A DNA stretch of 64,000 nt from Effrenium voratum. Its lineage: Eukaryota; Sar; Dinophyceae; Suessiales; Symbiodiniaceae. The DNA is taken from contig CAUJNA010001604.1 in assembly GCA_963377175.1 (NCBI GenBank), positions 1 to 64,000 on the forward strand, written 5' to 3'. Below the pieces are notes generated by a model. The model was not told the DNA's origin and made no database searches. It saw only the letters and a program-made list of their open reading frames with translations. This document shows positions 11,499-22,807 of the stretch, piece after piece (the stretch's first letter is position 1; every line of letters begins with the position of its first letter). The position numbers were made by a program, and so were the translations under genes.

Positions 11499-12470
11499 TT
11501 AATCGGAGATGTGGATCCCCGTCGGTGGCGTAGTCACGTCCCCGAACTTGGGTAATGTGACCGACTGATCGTTGACGAGTTCGTTGTATCTCTCAGTCAT
11601 GTCTTGAAGTTCATCCTGCAGTTCGTTCCTGTGGTTCCTAAGTCGGTCACAAGTGCTCCGCAGCTGTCTCTTCATGGGCTTTGGACTCAGCCCCTTGAAG
11701 CCCTCTGCCTTTTTTTCATTGTGTCTAGCAGCCAGATGCTCAGACTTCCGGCTCTCCATGCTCTTCTCGTGGAGATTGTCATTGAATTGCTGTATTGACT
11801 CGTATTGTTTCTGAAGAGCACCGTATTGATTCTGAGCCATACTCTCTAGCCAGCTCATGCTCTTCTTCATCAATTCCGGTGTACCGTGGCTCCCCGTCTT
11901 GGCTTCGCCTGCCTCACTCTTCACAACAACAGCTGTCGCTTCCTCGTGGCTCAATCGATGTTTATTTCGTCTACTCTCAACGTCTGCTGGTGACTTGGAT
12001 TCTCACAGCGTCAGCCTTTTGCTAACCTCTCGGCAGATCGGAACCATTCTTCCTTTGACTCACTCCCGGGCAAGTGTTGCACTTGATCTCTCAGTCTGTC
12101 CGTCCTTGTTGGTGACTATGTTGTTGTGGCACAATTCCGCACCCCTTAGCTTAGCCTGCGTCGCCGACTCCTCTTGCTTCATTACTTCACGAAGCTGTTC
12201 GCTCTCATGTCTCAACCTGGCCCCTTGTGTTCATTAGCGGTTTCCGCCGCCCTCCGCAATGATGCTGAAATCTCTCTGTTCTCCGTTCGCAATTGTTGAG
12301 TTTCACTGTTTTGAAGTCGTAGACCATTGCCTCGAGCTCATTGAGCCTACTCGCTTTGATCTTCAACTGTTCTGTCGCCAAGTTATGTTCGTCACTCAAT
12401 CGAGGGGATTCTCGCTGATTCCCAACAGCACTGGCGTTGTCTCCAAGAAACACGTAATGTGTCAATATCT
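11499..12470 (-). pseudogene. Coiled-coil gag-like remnant
   Basis: On the minus strand a 151-codon frame (11499-11954) is rich in Glu, Lys, Gln and Asn with heptad character (LQKQYESIQQFNDN, LRNHRNELQDELQDMT). Upstream frames up to about 12470 continue the same style (ATEQLKIKASRLNELEAMVY, then REVMKQEESATQAKL) but are separated by a stop near 12080 and by frame changes. No catalytic domain is present. The next remnant upstream on the same strand looks like a retrotransposon gag, so this may be another gag-type product, but the order and family are inference. An unrelated host coiled-coil pseudogene cannot be excluded. Confidence 0.4.
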
Positions 12471-12979
12471 CTAATAGCGCGCACCTTTTGCGCTCTCGCA
12501 ACTGATGTCGTGAGACAGGACTTGAGCCAAGCGGCGTCGTGCGCATGTGTGTAACACAAAATGCACCTTGGCGTGGCATGCTATTCGCAGAGACCTTCCA
12601 GGGTAACCAAGCATACAACCCTGCGCTTTCCATGTTGAACATGCTTCCGACAAGGAAGTAGACTAGCGTTTCAGGAGGATCCCAATTTCCAGATTGCACG
12701 CCAAGACATCTGATGCGCGTGGCCAGTTGGTTTAGCAAAAAAAGAGAGCGCACGCCACAAAATGCCGACATCTCTCTCTAGTGGCTTCTGCGTCGATTGC
12801 ATCAGAGCGGCTACTCAGGCGCCTAAGTTAACGAAGTTGGTCTTAATGCGGGCTTAAAGGCCCGAGCGAACCGTACCTCGTGGTTTGATAAACTTCTTAG
12901 CAACAGTGTAGTACCAGTCCCAGGTGCCGTTCAGATCCTGAGGTAGTGTCTCTGCCACACCGGCGGCATGTCATGTGGT

Positions 12980-13985
12980 TGTTGCTTCCTTTTCCTTTTG
13001 ATTTGCTGTAGTTTCCTTGGCCTTTCTAGCCTTAGCCTTTTCCTCTGCTTGTGTTGTATCCTCCTTTGTTGTAGCTTCCTTTGTTGCGTTTCTCAAACCC
13101 TTTGTAGTATCCTTTGCTTCTGCACTTGCCTTTGCCTTTCTTTTCTTTATAGTGGCGCGCTTTTATTTGCTTGTAGTTTCTTCCTTTTCTCCAAATGGTG
13201 TTCAGGTTCATTGGCGCAGGTCCTCCAGTGTAGTTTGTGCCTACAGCTGAAGTAGCTCTTGAGAAAGCAGAGTCTTGTAGTAGTCCAGGATCTGTCCAGC
13301 GCGTCGTTGGAGATGTTGTTGCAGTGCTCTTTTCGTCTTGTTTAGTATTGCGATCTTTCTCCAGCTGGTAGTGCTGCGCCGTTGTCTTTCGCGTAGCGGT
13401 CGGTGTCGTATTCCCATTGTAGGAATTGCTCTTCAAACTGCGCTTCATTGAATGTAGGTCCCAGAAGTTTGGTAAGGTAGCCAACGCTTGTTCCTACTGG
13501 TAAGCTGAACCTGTTGCGCAAGAGTCGCAGCGTTCACATCCATTTGCGTTGTAGCGGCTTTGCCTTACAACTGTACCTGCTGCTCCCTGACATATGTTGA
13601 TGAGGATGTAGTGTAGATCTCTGGGCCGCTTCGCTTGCTTGTGTAGGGTTGCGTGTGTGATGTCTGCATCCTCAGTTTGTCGTGTAGCTACTTGTGCCAG
13701 TTGTAGCGCCAGGTCGAAGTCTCGGTCTATGAGTCCGAGGAAGGCTTGTAGCTTGAACAGCCATTCTTCATACTGGGGGTAGTCACCAGGGAAGAAAGGT
13801 GGTGGCAGTTTGTGTTTGTGTAGTCTCCGAACATCTTTGTCGCGCCTGCTCTCGTAGTCGTGGCTCCTACTGTTTCTGCTGCTGTTGGCCCGTCCTCTGT
13901 TCCTGTAGTTTGCTGCGCTTGTGCTGATGCTAGCGCGGCTTCTCCTGACATGTCGTAGTAGTTTGGCATGCGATTGCCGTTGCAG
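12980..13985 (-). pseudogene. Retrotransposon gag remnant
   Basis: Starting near 13969 on the minus strand, a frame with MSGEAALASAQAQQTTG leads into YPQYEEWLFKLQAFLGLI. This resembles the opening of the structural domain in dinoflagellate copia gag proteins, which often carry a W-x-F-K-L-R-type motif. The frame then breaks repeatedly. The 150-codon frame at 13032-13484 ends in Lys/Gly/Tyr-rich repeats (KGYYKGFEKRNKGSYNKGGY) like basic nucleic-acid-binding gag tails. No zinc knuckle, protease or LTR was found. Element type is inferred from gag-like style only. Confidence 0.5.
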
Positions 13986-14077
13986 TCGTTGTTGTACTCA
14001 CTGCTGTGTAGTGGAGCTCCCCCATGTTTAGGATCTCAGCTCCGCTACCACGTTGAAATCGGACTGCTGTTTTACTA

Positions 14078-14222
14078 CAAGCGCAAGTGCTGTAATGTTT
14101 TTAGCACAAACAAACCCGTAGGCTGCACAGCTCCTATTTTGCAAGGGCTCTGGATGTGGTAAAAGAGCTGAAGGCTGCGGTCATGCGCAAGCTATGTGGT
14201 ACAACACCGCACGTGCGTTGAC
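14078..14222 (-). repeat. Dispersed repeat, copy B
   Basis: Diverged reverse-complement copy of the unit at 2865-3015, with shared words such as GGTAAAAGAGCT, GCTATGTGGTACAACACC and CTGCACAGCTCCTATTTTGC. It is followed at once by a CT-rich tract. Confidence 0.6.
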
Positions 14223-14225
14223 ATT

Positions 14226-14390
14226 CCTCGTCCTTGTCCTCTTTCTCGCTCTCTCTGTCCCTCTCTCCTTCTCTTTCCCTGTGTCTTCTTTTTCTTCTCT
14301 TGCTCTGCCTCTCGCTCTCTCTCTCGCTCTCTGTCTTTCTCCTCTTCTTTTTCTCCCTCTCTCTCCTTTTCGCTTTCTCCTTTTCTCTCG
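14226..14390 (+). repeat. CT-rich low-complexity tract
   Basis: Imperfect (CT)n with TTTCTC blocks. It produces a spurious 348-codon Ser/Leu/Phe-rich frame on the plus strand and Glu/Arg/Lys-rich frames on the minus strand, which are not called. Confidence 0.85.
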
Positions 14391-14739
14391 AGCAAAAACG
14401 CGAAGCACGCGCAAGCACATCCAAACTGTAAGACTTCAGGTTCTTGGCGAGGATTTGCAAAATGCGCAAATAGCGCAAGTCCAGGCATCCCGAGCGAAGC
14501 ATACAAACTTCTTCGCTCTGATGGGAGAAGCGTTGCGGAGTTACAAGCGTCGCCGCGCTCACCCTCGCCGCCGGCTCGCCGTGCCGCTCAGGCTCTGCTC
14601 GCAATGCTCGCGCCTCAAAGACATCTCTCTGCGCTCAAACGCGTCCCGCAAGGTCGCACTTGCTACTGCGTGCATCCTCTTCCATGCGCAGGCTTGGCTC
14701 ACTTCCTACACCGCCCGACGCGCCTTGGAGCAAGGGGCT

Positions 14740-15000
14740 GCGGCTTTCTGGCGCTGTTTTGGTGTTGTTGGCGCCTGGTGACAACTGGCGGCTCCTTTAG
14801 GCGCCTGGTTCTCTCCTGGTGTTTCAGGTGGCCGGTGCTTTGGGCTCGGAGCAGTGCTTTTAACACGTTGCATCTGGGGAGAGGGCCGCTTCGGTGTTTT
14901 TGGCTCCTGGCCTCTTCCAGAGGCTGTTCGGGAGTTTTCGGCGTGCTTTCCAGGTGTTTCTGGCGCCGGGTGGCTGTTTGGGCGGTTTCGGCAATTGGCC
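14740..15000 (+). repeat. GC-rich minisatellite with GGTGTTT...GGCGCC words
   Basis: Repeated GGTGTTTTTGG, GGCGCCTGG and TTTTCGGCG words at irregular 20-50-bp spacing. The same words occur on the opposite strand at about 54030-54250 (GGCGCCAAAAACACC), so this is a dispersed host repeat. Adjacent 15001-15116 has no recognised feature. Confidence 0.55.
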
Positions 15001-15116
15001 CCTCCCTGCCTCTCGGCGAGAGGGGGCAGTGTTGTAAGCGGTGTGGGGGCAGCGTTGCCAGCGTCGCGGGCCGCGCGTTCAATGCTTGGCGCGGTGTGTC
15101 CAATTCCCCCGCCCCC

Positions 15117-15394
15117 TGTGTTTCGTTCGTTGAACACTTGATCTCCTGCAACATTTGGCTCAAGGCCCTTCTATTTCAATCGTACAGTCATTCGACGCAT
15201 GGTACATTGATAAAAGGCTTGCAGACCGCTTTACAGGTATAACAGTCAATCCAGGCCACCAGAGACAATCCATCCTCCAATCCTCCATATTGGCATATTG
15301 GACTCTCTGCGGAATAGATTGAGGGACCAAATCACCGACCTCTACTTCCACAGTACCAGTTCCCTTGGGATAGGCACCCCGGCAGTGGGCCTCA
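15117..15394 (+). repeat. 5' LTR
   Basis: Starts TGTGTTT and ends in CA. The inner part TTGAACACTTGATCTCCTGC is identical in both copies, and the 3' half is more diverged. Preceded by CCCCC. Confidence 0.75.
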
Positions 15395-15399
15395 ATTTG

Positions 15400-15413
15400 T
15401 GGTAGCGGAGCGG
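15400..15413 (+). promoter_or_regulatory. Putative tRNA primer-binding site
   Basis: TGGTAGCGGAGCGG lies 5 nt after the LTR end. Its first nine bases, TGGTAGCGG, also occur downstream of the presumed LTR of the second copia element (minus strand, near 50494). They are complementary to a tRNA 3' end of the form CCGCTACCA, probably initiator methionine tRNA (eukaryotic initiators commonly end GCTACCA). The tRNA identity is inference. Confidence 0.55.
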
Positions 15414-15438
15414 GTTTTCCGCAGAGATCCAAGGGAAA

Positions 15439-16800
15439 ATGTCATCCGATGGAGAAGGCTTCATGGAGGCCTATTCAAGTGTGGCCAAACCATCCGGCTA
15501 TACGGAGGAAACACTCAAATTAGCGATGACGCCAAGCAGCCGCCATCGTACGACGGAAAAGTCAGCTGGTTCAGGTATGAAGAACTCGTGGACCAACAAA
15601 AAAACCTCTCCTCAAAAGCAGACTCACTGGAGATACTTACATGTACAAGGTAGTCCTCCAGACTGACCTTTTGCAAGATCCTGATGAAGGAGTCAACTAT
15701 TTCAAGAACACGCTGAAGAAGTACTTTTTGAAGGGTGCGACCAACGTGTATCTGTACAGGCTCCTCAGTTTCTTTCAAGGCAGAACCAAGAGTTCCTCAT
15801 TTTTACCTCAAAATTCGAAATCCTTCTTATGAGATTGAAGGCAGCATGGATGGACTTGATGCCCGTTTTCACGGCACAGTCCCCATCATTTCGACAGTCC
15901 GTGCAGGACGCAAACGCAAGAACAATTGCTCGACATCAGCAAGCAGCTGGTACTCGAGTACCGCCTCCAGTCCTGCTCAATGAGGATGATCCAAAAGTCC
16001 TCAGACAGTATATCACGGGAATGCAGGACAGACAGCGGTGGTTGATAATCTCATTGCGCAGTTTTTCATCAGAGTGAATTGTCAGATCAGCAGAGAGAAA
16101 GATTGACCAGTGCTATGTCACGGAGAAACATTTCACTAGAGAACTACTCCTATGAGATGCTGAAGACGCATTACCATGAACTCTTCATCACGACCAGGAC
16201 ATCCATCCAAGATCCATCCATCAGACCTCAAGGAGGCAACCGAAGCAACACATTCTTCATCCTCGAACAAGGAGAATATGAAGGAGAAGAAGAAGATGAA
16301 GATGGACTTGAAGGATTCATGTCAAACAACGATGAAGAGACATTCTGGGCCCTCGAAGAGAACGATGCGTTCATAGCAAGAAAGTGTCAGGGCGGAATTT
16401 CAGATTCAAAAAGAGAAAAGGAAAAGAGACATCAGGAAACAAAAAGGGCAGTCACCAACGAGGTGGCTTCAAACCCTTTCGAAAAAGCGGTTCTGGCGGG
16501 AAGGCCAATATGGCCAATGAAAACTATGATCCCTACGACCAGGCATATTGGGGAAAAGGGAAAGGAAAGAAGGGAAAGAAAGGAAAATCCAAATTCCAAT
16601 ATCCCTATGATGGAAACAAGGGTTATCCATCCTATGAGACTGGCAAAGGAAAGGGCGGACATGACAAAGGAAAATCCAAGACGAGAAGTCGGAGGAGCAT
16701 CACAGCCAGTTGCTGAACTCCAAGAGCCTGCCTATGCCGGTTGGACAGACCAAGATTGGGATCAATCATGGACATGGAATGAACAAGTACTCATTTCATG
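15439..16800 (+). pseudogene. copia gag, frameshifted
   Basis: Reading frames alternate. The sequence opens near 15439 with ATG and, in a neighbouring frame, contains PPSYDGKVSWFRYEELVD, a W-x-x-Y-E-like gag opening typical of dinoflagellate copia. Later come KFEILLMRLKAAWMDLMPVF and an acidic stretch around 16270-16330. The tail is Lys/Gly-rich (GKGKKGKKGKSKFQY, frame 16384-16716). No intact CCHC zinc knuckle was seen. At least three frame changes disable it. It overlaps the start of the protease-integrase frame at 16710, and the position directly after the primer-binding site fits gag. Confidence 0.7.
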
Positions 16801-18668
16801 AGACATCCAGCACAGGACAAGCGCTAATGGCATTCCATGACGCGTGTGAGCATCATGAGAAAGAGGCCATCCACGGGAAGCTGATCCAATCAGATGCAGT
16901 TTCAGAACACAATTTGTCCGTAACAACAGATCACAGCCTTTTGGCAACAAAGCTGATGGCGCCTGTCATCAGCCCTCAGCACAATCCCACCCATGCGATT
17001 CTGGACAACGGATGTACCAGATCCATGGGCAGCTGGCACGCAATCCAGCGTTTTACTCAGGCCATCGAACCCATGAAGGACCTCATCTCCTATCAGTACA
17101 TCCCGGCCGAGACCAAGTTCACTTTGGCAAACGGAGAAACAGCCAAGGTAAATTGGACCTTGCATCTCCGATATCACACAACTCCTCCACGCACACCCAA
17201 CATCGACGTCCTTGAACAAGGAACTGTACCGATCCTCCTCAGCATCAGTCAGATGCGGAACCTCTACATGACCATCGAGCACACACCTCAATGTGACAAG
17301 ATCACATGCAAGGCCTTTGGCATGAACCGTCAAGCAGTTCCAGTATCCGGTACAGGACATACACTCGTCGACCTCGCTGGAGTTGCAAGAGTGAAGGCAC
17401 ATGGAGAAATTGCCATCAAGGGCCTCATCTACGATGATGACAACAGCATCAGGCTTCCCTCCGGGGATATCTCCAAGAGTGAAACTGTTTGTGCATCTAA
17501 ATCATCCGAGACGAAGGAGGACCTAGCAACTCCTAAAATCATTGGGTCTCAAAAGCAGGACCATTGGGTCCTTGACAAGAAGAACAAGCAGCTCATCCGT
17601 GTGCACATTACGCCTCGCAAGGCGTTGTTCACACCAAATGGAGCCAAGGAATGTCCAATCAATCCTGATAGTATCAGCCGAGAGCGAACTACGGAAATCA
17701 TTGATGCATCCGAAGGTGGAGATCCAGACATCCTAGAAGACAATTGGAGACTTAGATCCCAGGCAAACAAACCAATGATTAACCTGTGGATAGGTAAGAC
17801 CATTTTCACCTTCGCGGACAATTCGCTTAAGGACGAAGAAGCAGGTTCCGGATCGGCAGCAGACAGGATCATCGACAAGAAGGGCCGGTCGACCGTTGAG
17901 CCAGATCCTTTCGCACCATCCTCAGATGAACCAACATCGCTTCCGATTGCCCTAGGCAGAATCCACAAGCGATTGTCAAATCCCGAAGAGTTGAAGAAGC
18001 TCCACCTCCAGCATCATCACATGACAACAGATCAATTTCGATTCAGAACTCGCTCGCTTCACTTACGAAAATCAACAATCGATCTATTTGACAAAACCCG
18101 AAGTGAATGTGAAGTTTGCCAAGCGGCAAAACACGCACCATCACGAAGCAAGACGAGTGGACTTCGAGCGGACACCTTTGGTGACATGACATTCATTGAT
18201 CACTGTCAAGTTCCTCTTGGAACAGGAGAACACATCATTGTTTTGTCATCCTGGATGGAGCAACCACATTGGATCACTGCAGAGGCAGTGACAACTACGC
18301 AAGAAGTTGAGAACATCACTGTCCTCGGGAACTATTTTGACCAGCTACGGGAGTGCGGTGTAACACCATTGGAGCTCGCGTTCGGAAGACGACCAGCAGA
18401 TCTCATCCAACTCGATGTCGCAACACCAACTCAGTTGACGATAGACAGGAATGAGGAAGAGCTGACAGCCATCCAGATCAAGCAGCTGTCCAAGCAAGCA
18501 TTCCAAGAAGCACGTCAATCCGAAGACATCCGACGAGACCTTGCTCAAAATCTCCGAATGAGTTCTAAGCCTCTTCAGGTGAAGGACAAGGTATTCTACT
18601 GGCAGGAAGACAAATCCAAGATAAGAAAAAGTCATTTCCATTCCATGAGGAGCAATGGTAGGACTTGA
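16710..18668 (+). pseudogene. copia protease and integrase (core deleted)
   Basis: A 652-codon frame. The aspartic-protease signature is AILDNGCTRSMGSW near residues 95-108, with Asp-Asn-Gly instead of the usual Asp-Ser/Thr-Gly. About residues 430-480 hold the His-His-Cys-Cys zinc region before the integrase (LHLQHHH...CEVCQAAKHAP). The first catalytic Asp lies in TFIDHCQVPLG. After WITAEAVTTTQEVENITVLG the frame jumps to YFDQLRECGVTPLELAFGRR, which belongs near the end of the integrase core, so the middle with the second Asp and the Glu is missing. The protein could not integrate DNA. The frame ends at 18668 where the junction to the RT segment is also frameshifted. Confidence 0.8.
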
Positions 18669-18919
18669 TCTTGGGACTCGACTCATCAGGGGAAACCTGG
18701 AATTGGCGTTCTCTTGCCAGAAGAGCGAGAATCCTTGCAGAAAGAGCAAGCCGGCTCCTCAGCCGATTCCAAGAAGAAGAAGGGGTCATTCGCACCAGTT
18801 CCTAAGCCAAAATCCTCAGTGCCATTACGCATCGCGGGAAAGACAACTCCCAAGCCTGCAGCACCTCATCCGGCAGAGAACATGTTCGTCGAGGACCTCA
18901 CATCCGTTCCGATCAAGCA

Positions 18920-19125
18920 CATTGGATTTGTGTACGTAAAGCAAAGATCCACGTTCTCGAGATCTTTGCAGGAAGTGCCAGATTCAGTCAATGCTGCGCA
19001 CTCACAGGTCTTAAGGTTGGGACTCCCGTAGACTTCCGCACCGGACTCGGCGTAATGACATCCAAGGGACGACACATGGTCATGGAGATCATCAAAGCTG
19101 GCTGCGCTGTTTACCTCCCGAGGTA
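18920..19125 (+). pseudogene. Methyltransferase-fold-like segment in copia pol
   Basis: In one frame (about 18938-19100) the translation reads VLEIFAGSARFSQCC, then GTPVDFRTGLGVMTSKGR. The E-I-F-A-G-x-x-R-x-S motif resembles the SAM-binding motif I of class I methyltransferases (compare DLFAG in cytosine-5 enzymes). The segment sits between integrase and RT in this element. I know of dinoflagellate copia elements carrying comparable domains, but whether this one is enzymatic cannot be told. The PPC and ENV catalytic motifs are not visible, so it is either a relic or a domain with another role. Stops flank it. Confidence 0.5.
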
Positions 19126-19199
19126 ATGAGACCGATCTTCAGAAAGTGTGAAAAATTTACCAGCTCAGTCAAGCATGTACTTTCGGAAGCAGGACCAAA

Positions 19200-20500
19200 C
19201 TGGCACAGGTGTATCCTTACCAGTTCTGTCAGGATCTCGCGCGTATCCTCCTACGACACTTGAAGGTGAAACCGCTTGACAACGAGGTGTACCTCTTGGA
19301 GGACCTTTTCGAACCATTCACCATCAAGCAAGTTGACATCTTAAGAAAGGAGATGGAAGCCATTGACAAAGAGTTCAACATGACCAGCAGTAGTCTTGCG
19401 GTCAGAATTCAGGACCTCCCGTTCAACAAGGACGTCCAACCGTTGGTCATCCAAGATCCGCTAGTCCAAAAGTTTCAGAAGACGATGAAGCAGTACCCTC
19501 CAAAAAACTGAAATCGATATCTTCAAACAAGATCCTAATGACTGGCGATGTCAGAACATGTTGAATGGTTGCAAGAAGCTGAGACAATTGTGCATCTCAT
19601 CCACTCAGTATGATGCATGCGCAGCATACGTCCACACCATCGGCATTAACATGCCAATTACGTCACCTCCGGACGATGCGACCATATCCTTCTAACAACC
19701 TGATCAACTGAATAGAATTTGGGTCTTGCCTCATCCAAATGCAACTGGGAACGGTATGATCCGAAGACTTGGCACGCAGTGATGTTTTCATGCGTTCATC
19801 AGTCATTCTCAGATGCGCCGGCTATCAGGCCGACGCCCATCGAGACGGATCCAACAGATCCAACGGATGAACCTCAACCACCTGACACCTGATCAACCGG
19901 ACCATCCCATGCCTGATCCAAGACCTCAACTCCACCGGACGAGCGCGTGTCAGATCCTCCTCCGGATCCTCCACATCAGCCTGATCATCCCATGCCGCCA
20001 GCACCACAAGGTGTATCACCAGACAGTCCGGTAGATCCACCGTTGCCGCCACACGACAAACTGGCGGAGGATTCGGTCCATTTCATCCTCAAGCGGACTC
20101 AATCGACTGGGGGGCGATGTCTCTTTGCCGTCACAGTCGCAATCATCTCAACCAGTTCTTCCGACTGTCGTGGTACCTTCGCCACCTGCGATTCTAACGA
20201 ACCCCGAAGCAGAAGACCATGATGAAGATCTTGAACTGCCGACACTTGAGCAAGAAGAAACAACTGGCAGTCCATCCAAGAAGCAGAAAACTGGGAAGAA
20301 GAAGAAGAAGAAGCCAGATGACAATGATGAGTCACCTGAGCATTCTCCCAGAAATGAACCTGCATCTTCATCCAATTTCAAATCCGAACAATTTAGCAAA
20401 CTTGCCGGTATACTGACCAAGAAGATGGAGGACCAGAAGACTCTCAGAGGACCAGAGCTTATGATGATCACACGCTGATCTCGTTCTTGATGAGGCACAC
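19200..20500 (+). pseudogene. copia pol linker region, frame-broken
   Basis: Frames such as 19209-19511 (QFCQDLARILLRHLKV...) and 20125-20478 (Asp/Glu/Ser/Pro-rich, ending in KKQKTGKKKKKKPDD) change repeatedly. The Pro/Asp-rich part near 19820-20060 is typical of the low-complexity linker before the copia RT. No catalytic motif. Confidence 0.5.
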
Positions 20501-21590
20501 TGGTCATTCATGACAGCCGAGCAGAAGATCTGTGCGAATACCGGATCCTTTACGGTTCCGAGAGATATTGAAGGCAACCCTGTCCAAGAAGGACATGTGA
20601 AAGCGACCTTCAACCCATCGCCCCGATGCGGGTTCTCTCATCAGAAACACACAGATAAGAATCATGTTGACCGGCTGTGCAAGAACATGACCGACGGTGA
20701 CCGTGCGCTCTTAGAAGTGTCCGACTTGGTCGACACGCGCAAGATTCATGTCAGGAACTGGGTCACCGGTCGCTGGGTCCTTACCCTAAAGCGAGACAAG
20801 GATGGTAACTTCCTAAAGACCAAGGGTCCTCCGGGGCTTCCAAGACAAGCAGAAGAACGATCAGCAGACAGATAGTCCTGCTGCACCCAGGAGTGGCTTC
20901 CGCCTTGCAATCCAAGCAGCCGCCAACAAAGGCTAGAATATCTTCCACATGGATTTGAAGACAGCATTCCTCCAAGGCGAAGCAAACGATCAGACGCGTG
21001 ACATCATTTGTCAGATCCCTCCTGAAATGGGATATCTACATTGGGAGCGCGCGTGAAGAAGCCTGCCTACGGGCTAAATGATGCATGATTCGGCACTCCG
21101 TTCTTACGGACTGGCGCCAACCAGGGCAGACCGTTGTACTTATGTCTACTACGGCAAGCAGCTTCCAAATCCGCATTGGTGAGTGAAAAGAAGTCATCCA
21201 ATACTTTCGATCTCGAAGGAGCAGTTGATTACCTCATGAATCCCGTTTCCGGTAACAATGCCAAGAATCGACAAGTTCATGGAGCACTTTCTCTTCATGT
21301 TGATGATCTTCTTATGACGGGTGATGATGTGTTCGAGAAGGAAATCATGGGACGACTTCGTAAAGATTTTCAGGTTGGTTCCGAAGACAAGAATGACTGC
21401 CTCTTCGTAGGACAACGCATCCAATGGAAGCAAGACGACAAGCATGGCTGGTACGTCAATGTCCATCAGAACGTTGCCATTGACGAACTTCAGGAGATCA
21501 CCTTTGACAAATACCTGAAGGACGACACTCCTCTCACTCCACAAATGCATGCTGCATACAGAAGTGTCCTAGGTCAGATCAATTGAATTG
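20500..21590 (+). pseudogene. copia reverse transcriptase
   Basis: Frames from 20510 to 21586 give a copia RT in pieces. The N-terminal part ends GRWVLTLKRDKDG. Then, in another frame, come the palm motif A region HMDLKTAFLQGEA (about 20946-20985), KKPAYGLNDA (RVT_2 KALYGL region, about 21057-21086) and, in the frame 21134-21586, the catalytic SLHVDDLLMTGDDVF with the two Asp residues. LFVGQRIQWKQDD and YRSVLGQINWLQSRT follow. Several single-base shifts and a stop at the end of the segment disable it. Confidence 0.85.
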
Positions 21591-22389
21591 GTTACAATCG
21601 CGAACGCAATTCCACATTGGCTATCAATTCTCCAGGTGCGCATCCAAGGCATCATCTCCGACCATTGAGGACGTTCGCGCCATTAATAAGACAGTCAGAA
21701 CCATCAAAAGCATTCCGCTTAGTATGAGATTCTGGCCCCTTCGTGGCAAGACACGCATAGTTGGTTATCCAGATGCATCCTATCGCAACAATGAAGAAAA
21801 GTCATCCCAACGTGCGCATGTTGTATTTCTTGCAGAACAAAGAGATCTTCGCCGGGGCTCATCGAACTCGAGAGGCTCATTGGTCGACTATGAGACGCAC
21901 AAGATCACCGCCACAACAATGTCCACTACTGTTGCAGAATTGTACGGACTGATGCGTTGGTATGGTTCAGCATTATTTCTTCGCGGTCTCTGGTCAGACA
22001 TAACAGGCGAAATCGCAGATGTACACATCCGCACTGATGCGAATAATCTTGTCACCACAGCATCCACAACACATCAAGCGGAACAGAAAGAAACAGTGCG
22101 TTTGATCCAAATGTTGAGAAAGGAAAGCAACAGTGGACAGATGCATGACCTTGCACTGGCAGATTCGCTGACCAAGCATTCAGCTAAAGCAGACGAGCTC
22201 ATCAAGGCCGTCCTCACCGGCAATCTCTTGAATGTTGATGCACATCCACCTTTCCGTACTATGTTGCAGAACAATGCATTTTTGGTTGAGTGGCTAGCAC
22301 ACAATACGAAGCACGGACCCGACATCATTGCCTTTGCAGGAGTCGGAATAGCAGAATCCATGTTTGCTTGTTGGGGAACCTGGGCATGA
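21583..22389 (+). CDS. copia RT connection and RNase H
   Basis: A 268-codon frame continuous in sense with the preceding RT. NWLQSRTQFHIGYQFSRCAS matches the copia sequence after RT. VGYPDASYRNNEEKSSQRAH (about residues 60-80) is the start of the RNase H with the first catalytic Asp. TVAELYGLMRWYGSALFLRGL carries the catalytic Glu, and HIRTDANNLVTTAST carries the third Asp. ALADSLTKHSAKADELIKAVLTG is the usual ending of copia pol (ADxLTK). The acidic residues appear retained, so decay here is slight compared with upstream parts. Confidence 0.8.
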   Translation: MNWLQSRTQFHIGYQFSRCASKASSPTIEDVRAINKTVRTIKSIPLSMRFWPLRGKTRIVGYPDASYRNNEEKSSQRAHVVFLAEQRDLRRGSSNSRGSLVDYETHKITATTMSTTVAELYGLMRWYGSALFLRGLWSDITGEIADVHIRTDANNLVTTASTTHQAEQKETVRLIQMLRKESNSGQMHDLALADSLTKHSAKADELIKAVLTGNLLNVDAHPPFRTMLQNNAFLVEWLAHNTKHGPDIIAFAGVGIAESMFACWGTWA

Positions 22390-22807
22390 TCCGCATGTCC
22401 ACGAATTCTGACGCATGAGTTTTTCATTTTGCACATTTTCAATTCCTCAATTCCGTGATGCGTGTTTTTGCACTTGACCCATTTTGAATCTCAATAAATA
22501 TGTGTCTGCATCCGCAGCCACTTTCGGTTTACAACCATTCCGACCTTTGCAATCGTGTATGCTTGATCACCTCGAAGATATGCCGATTCTCAACATGATC
22601 TTTGGACAATCCAGCACTGCGGCTCCTTCGCCGAGGCCGCTAGTGAAGAGACGGGCATCTCCTTTGAAGGAATCCCCTGCTTGGAAGAAGAGTTCTATTT
22701 CCACCATCGAGGAGAATGGCCAACCATGGAAGAGTTCAGGAAGGCACAGCCAGTATCAGGATATCCGATCAAGCTTCCAATTGGATTGAAGAAGCTCATG
22801 AGAGCAT

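Noticed and set aside
14196..15242. 348-codon open frame rich in Ser, Leu and Phe
   Set aside because: Produced by the CT-rich tract and GC-rich minisatellite; no domain, and similar frames are open on both strands.
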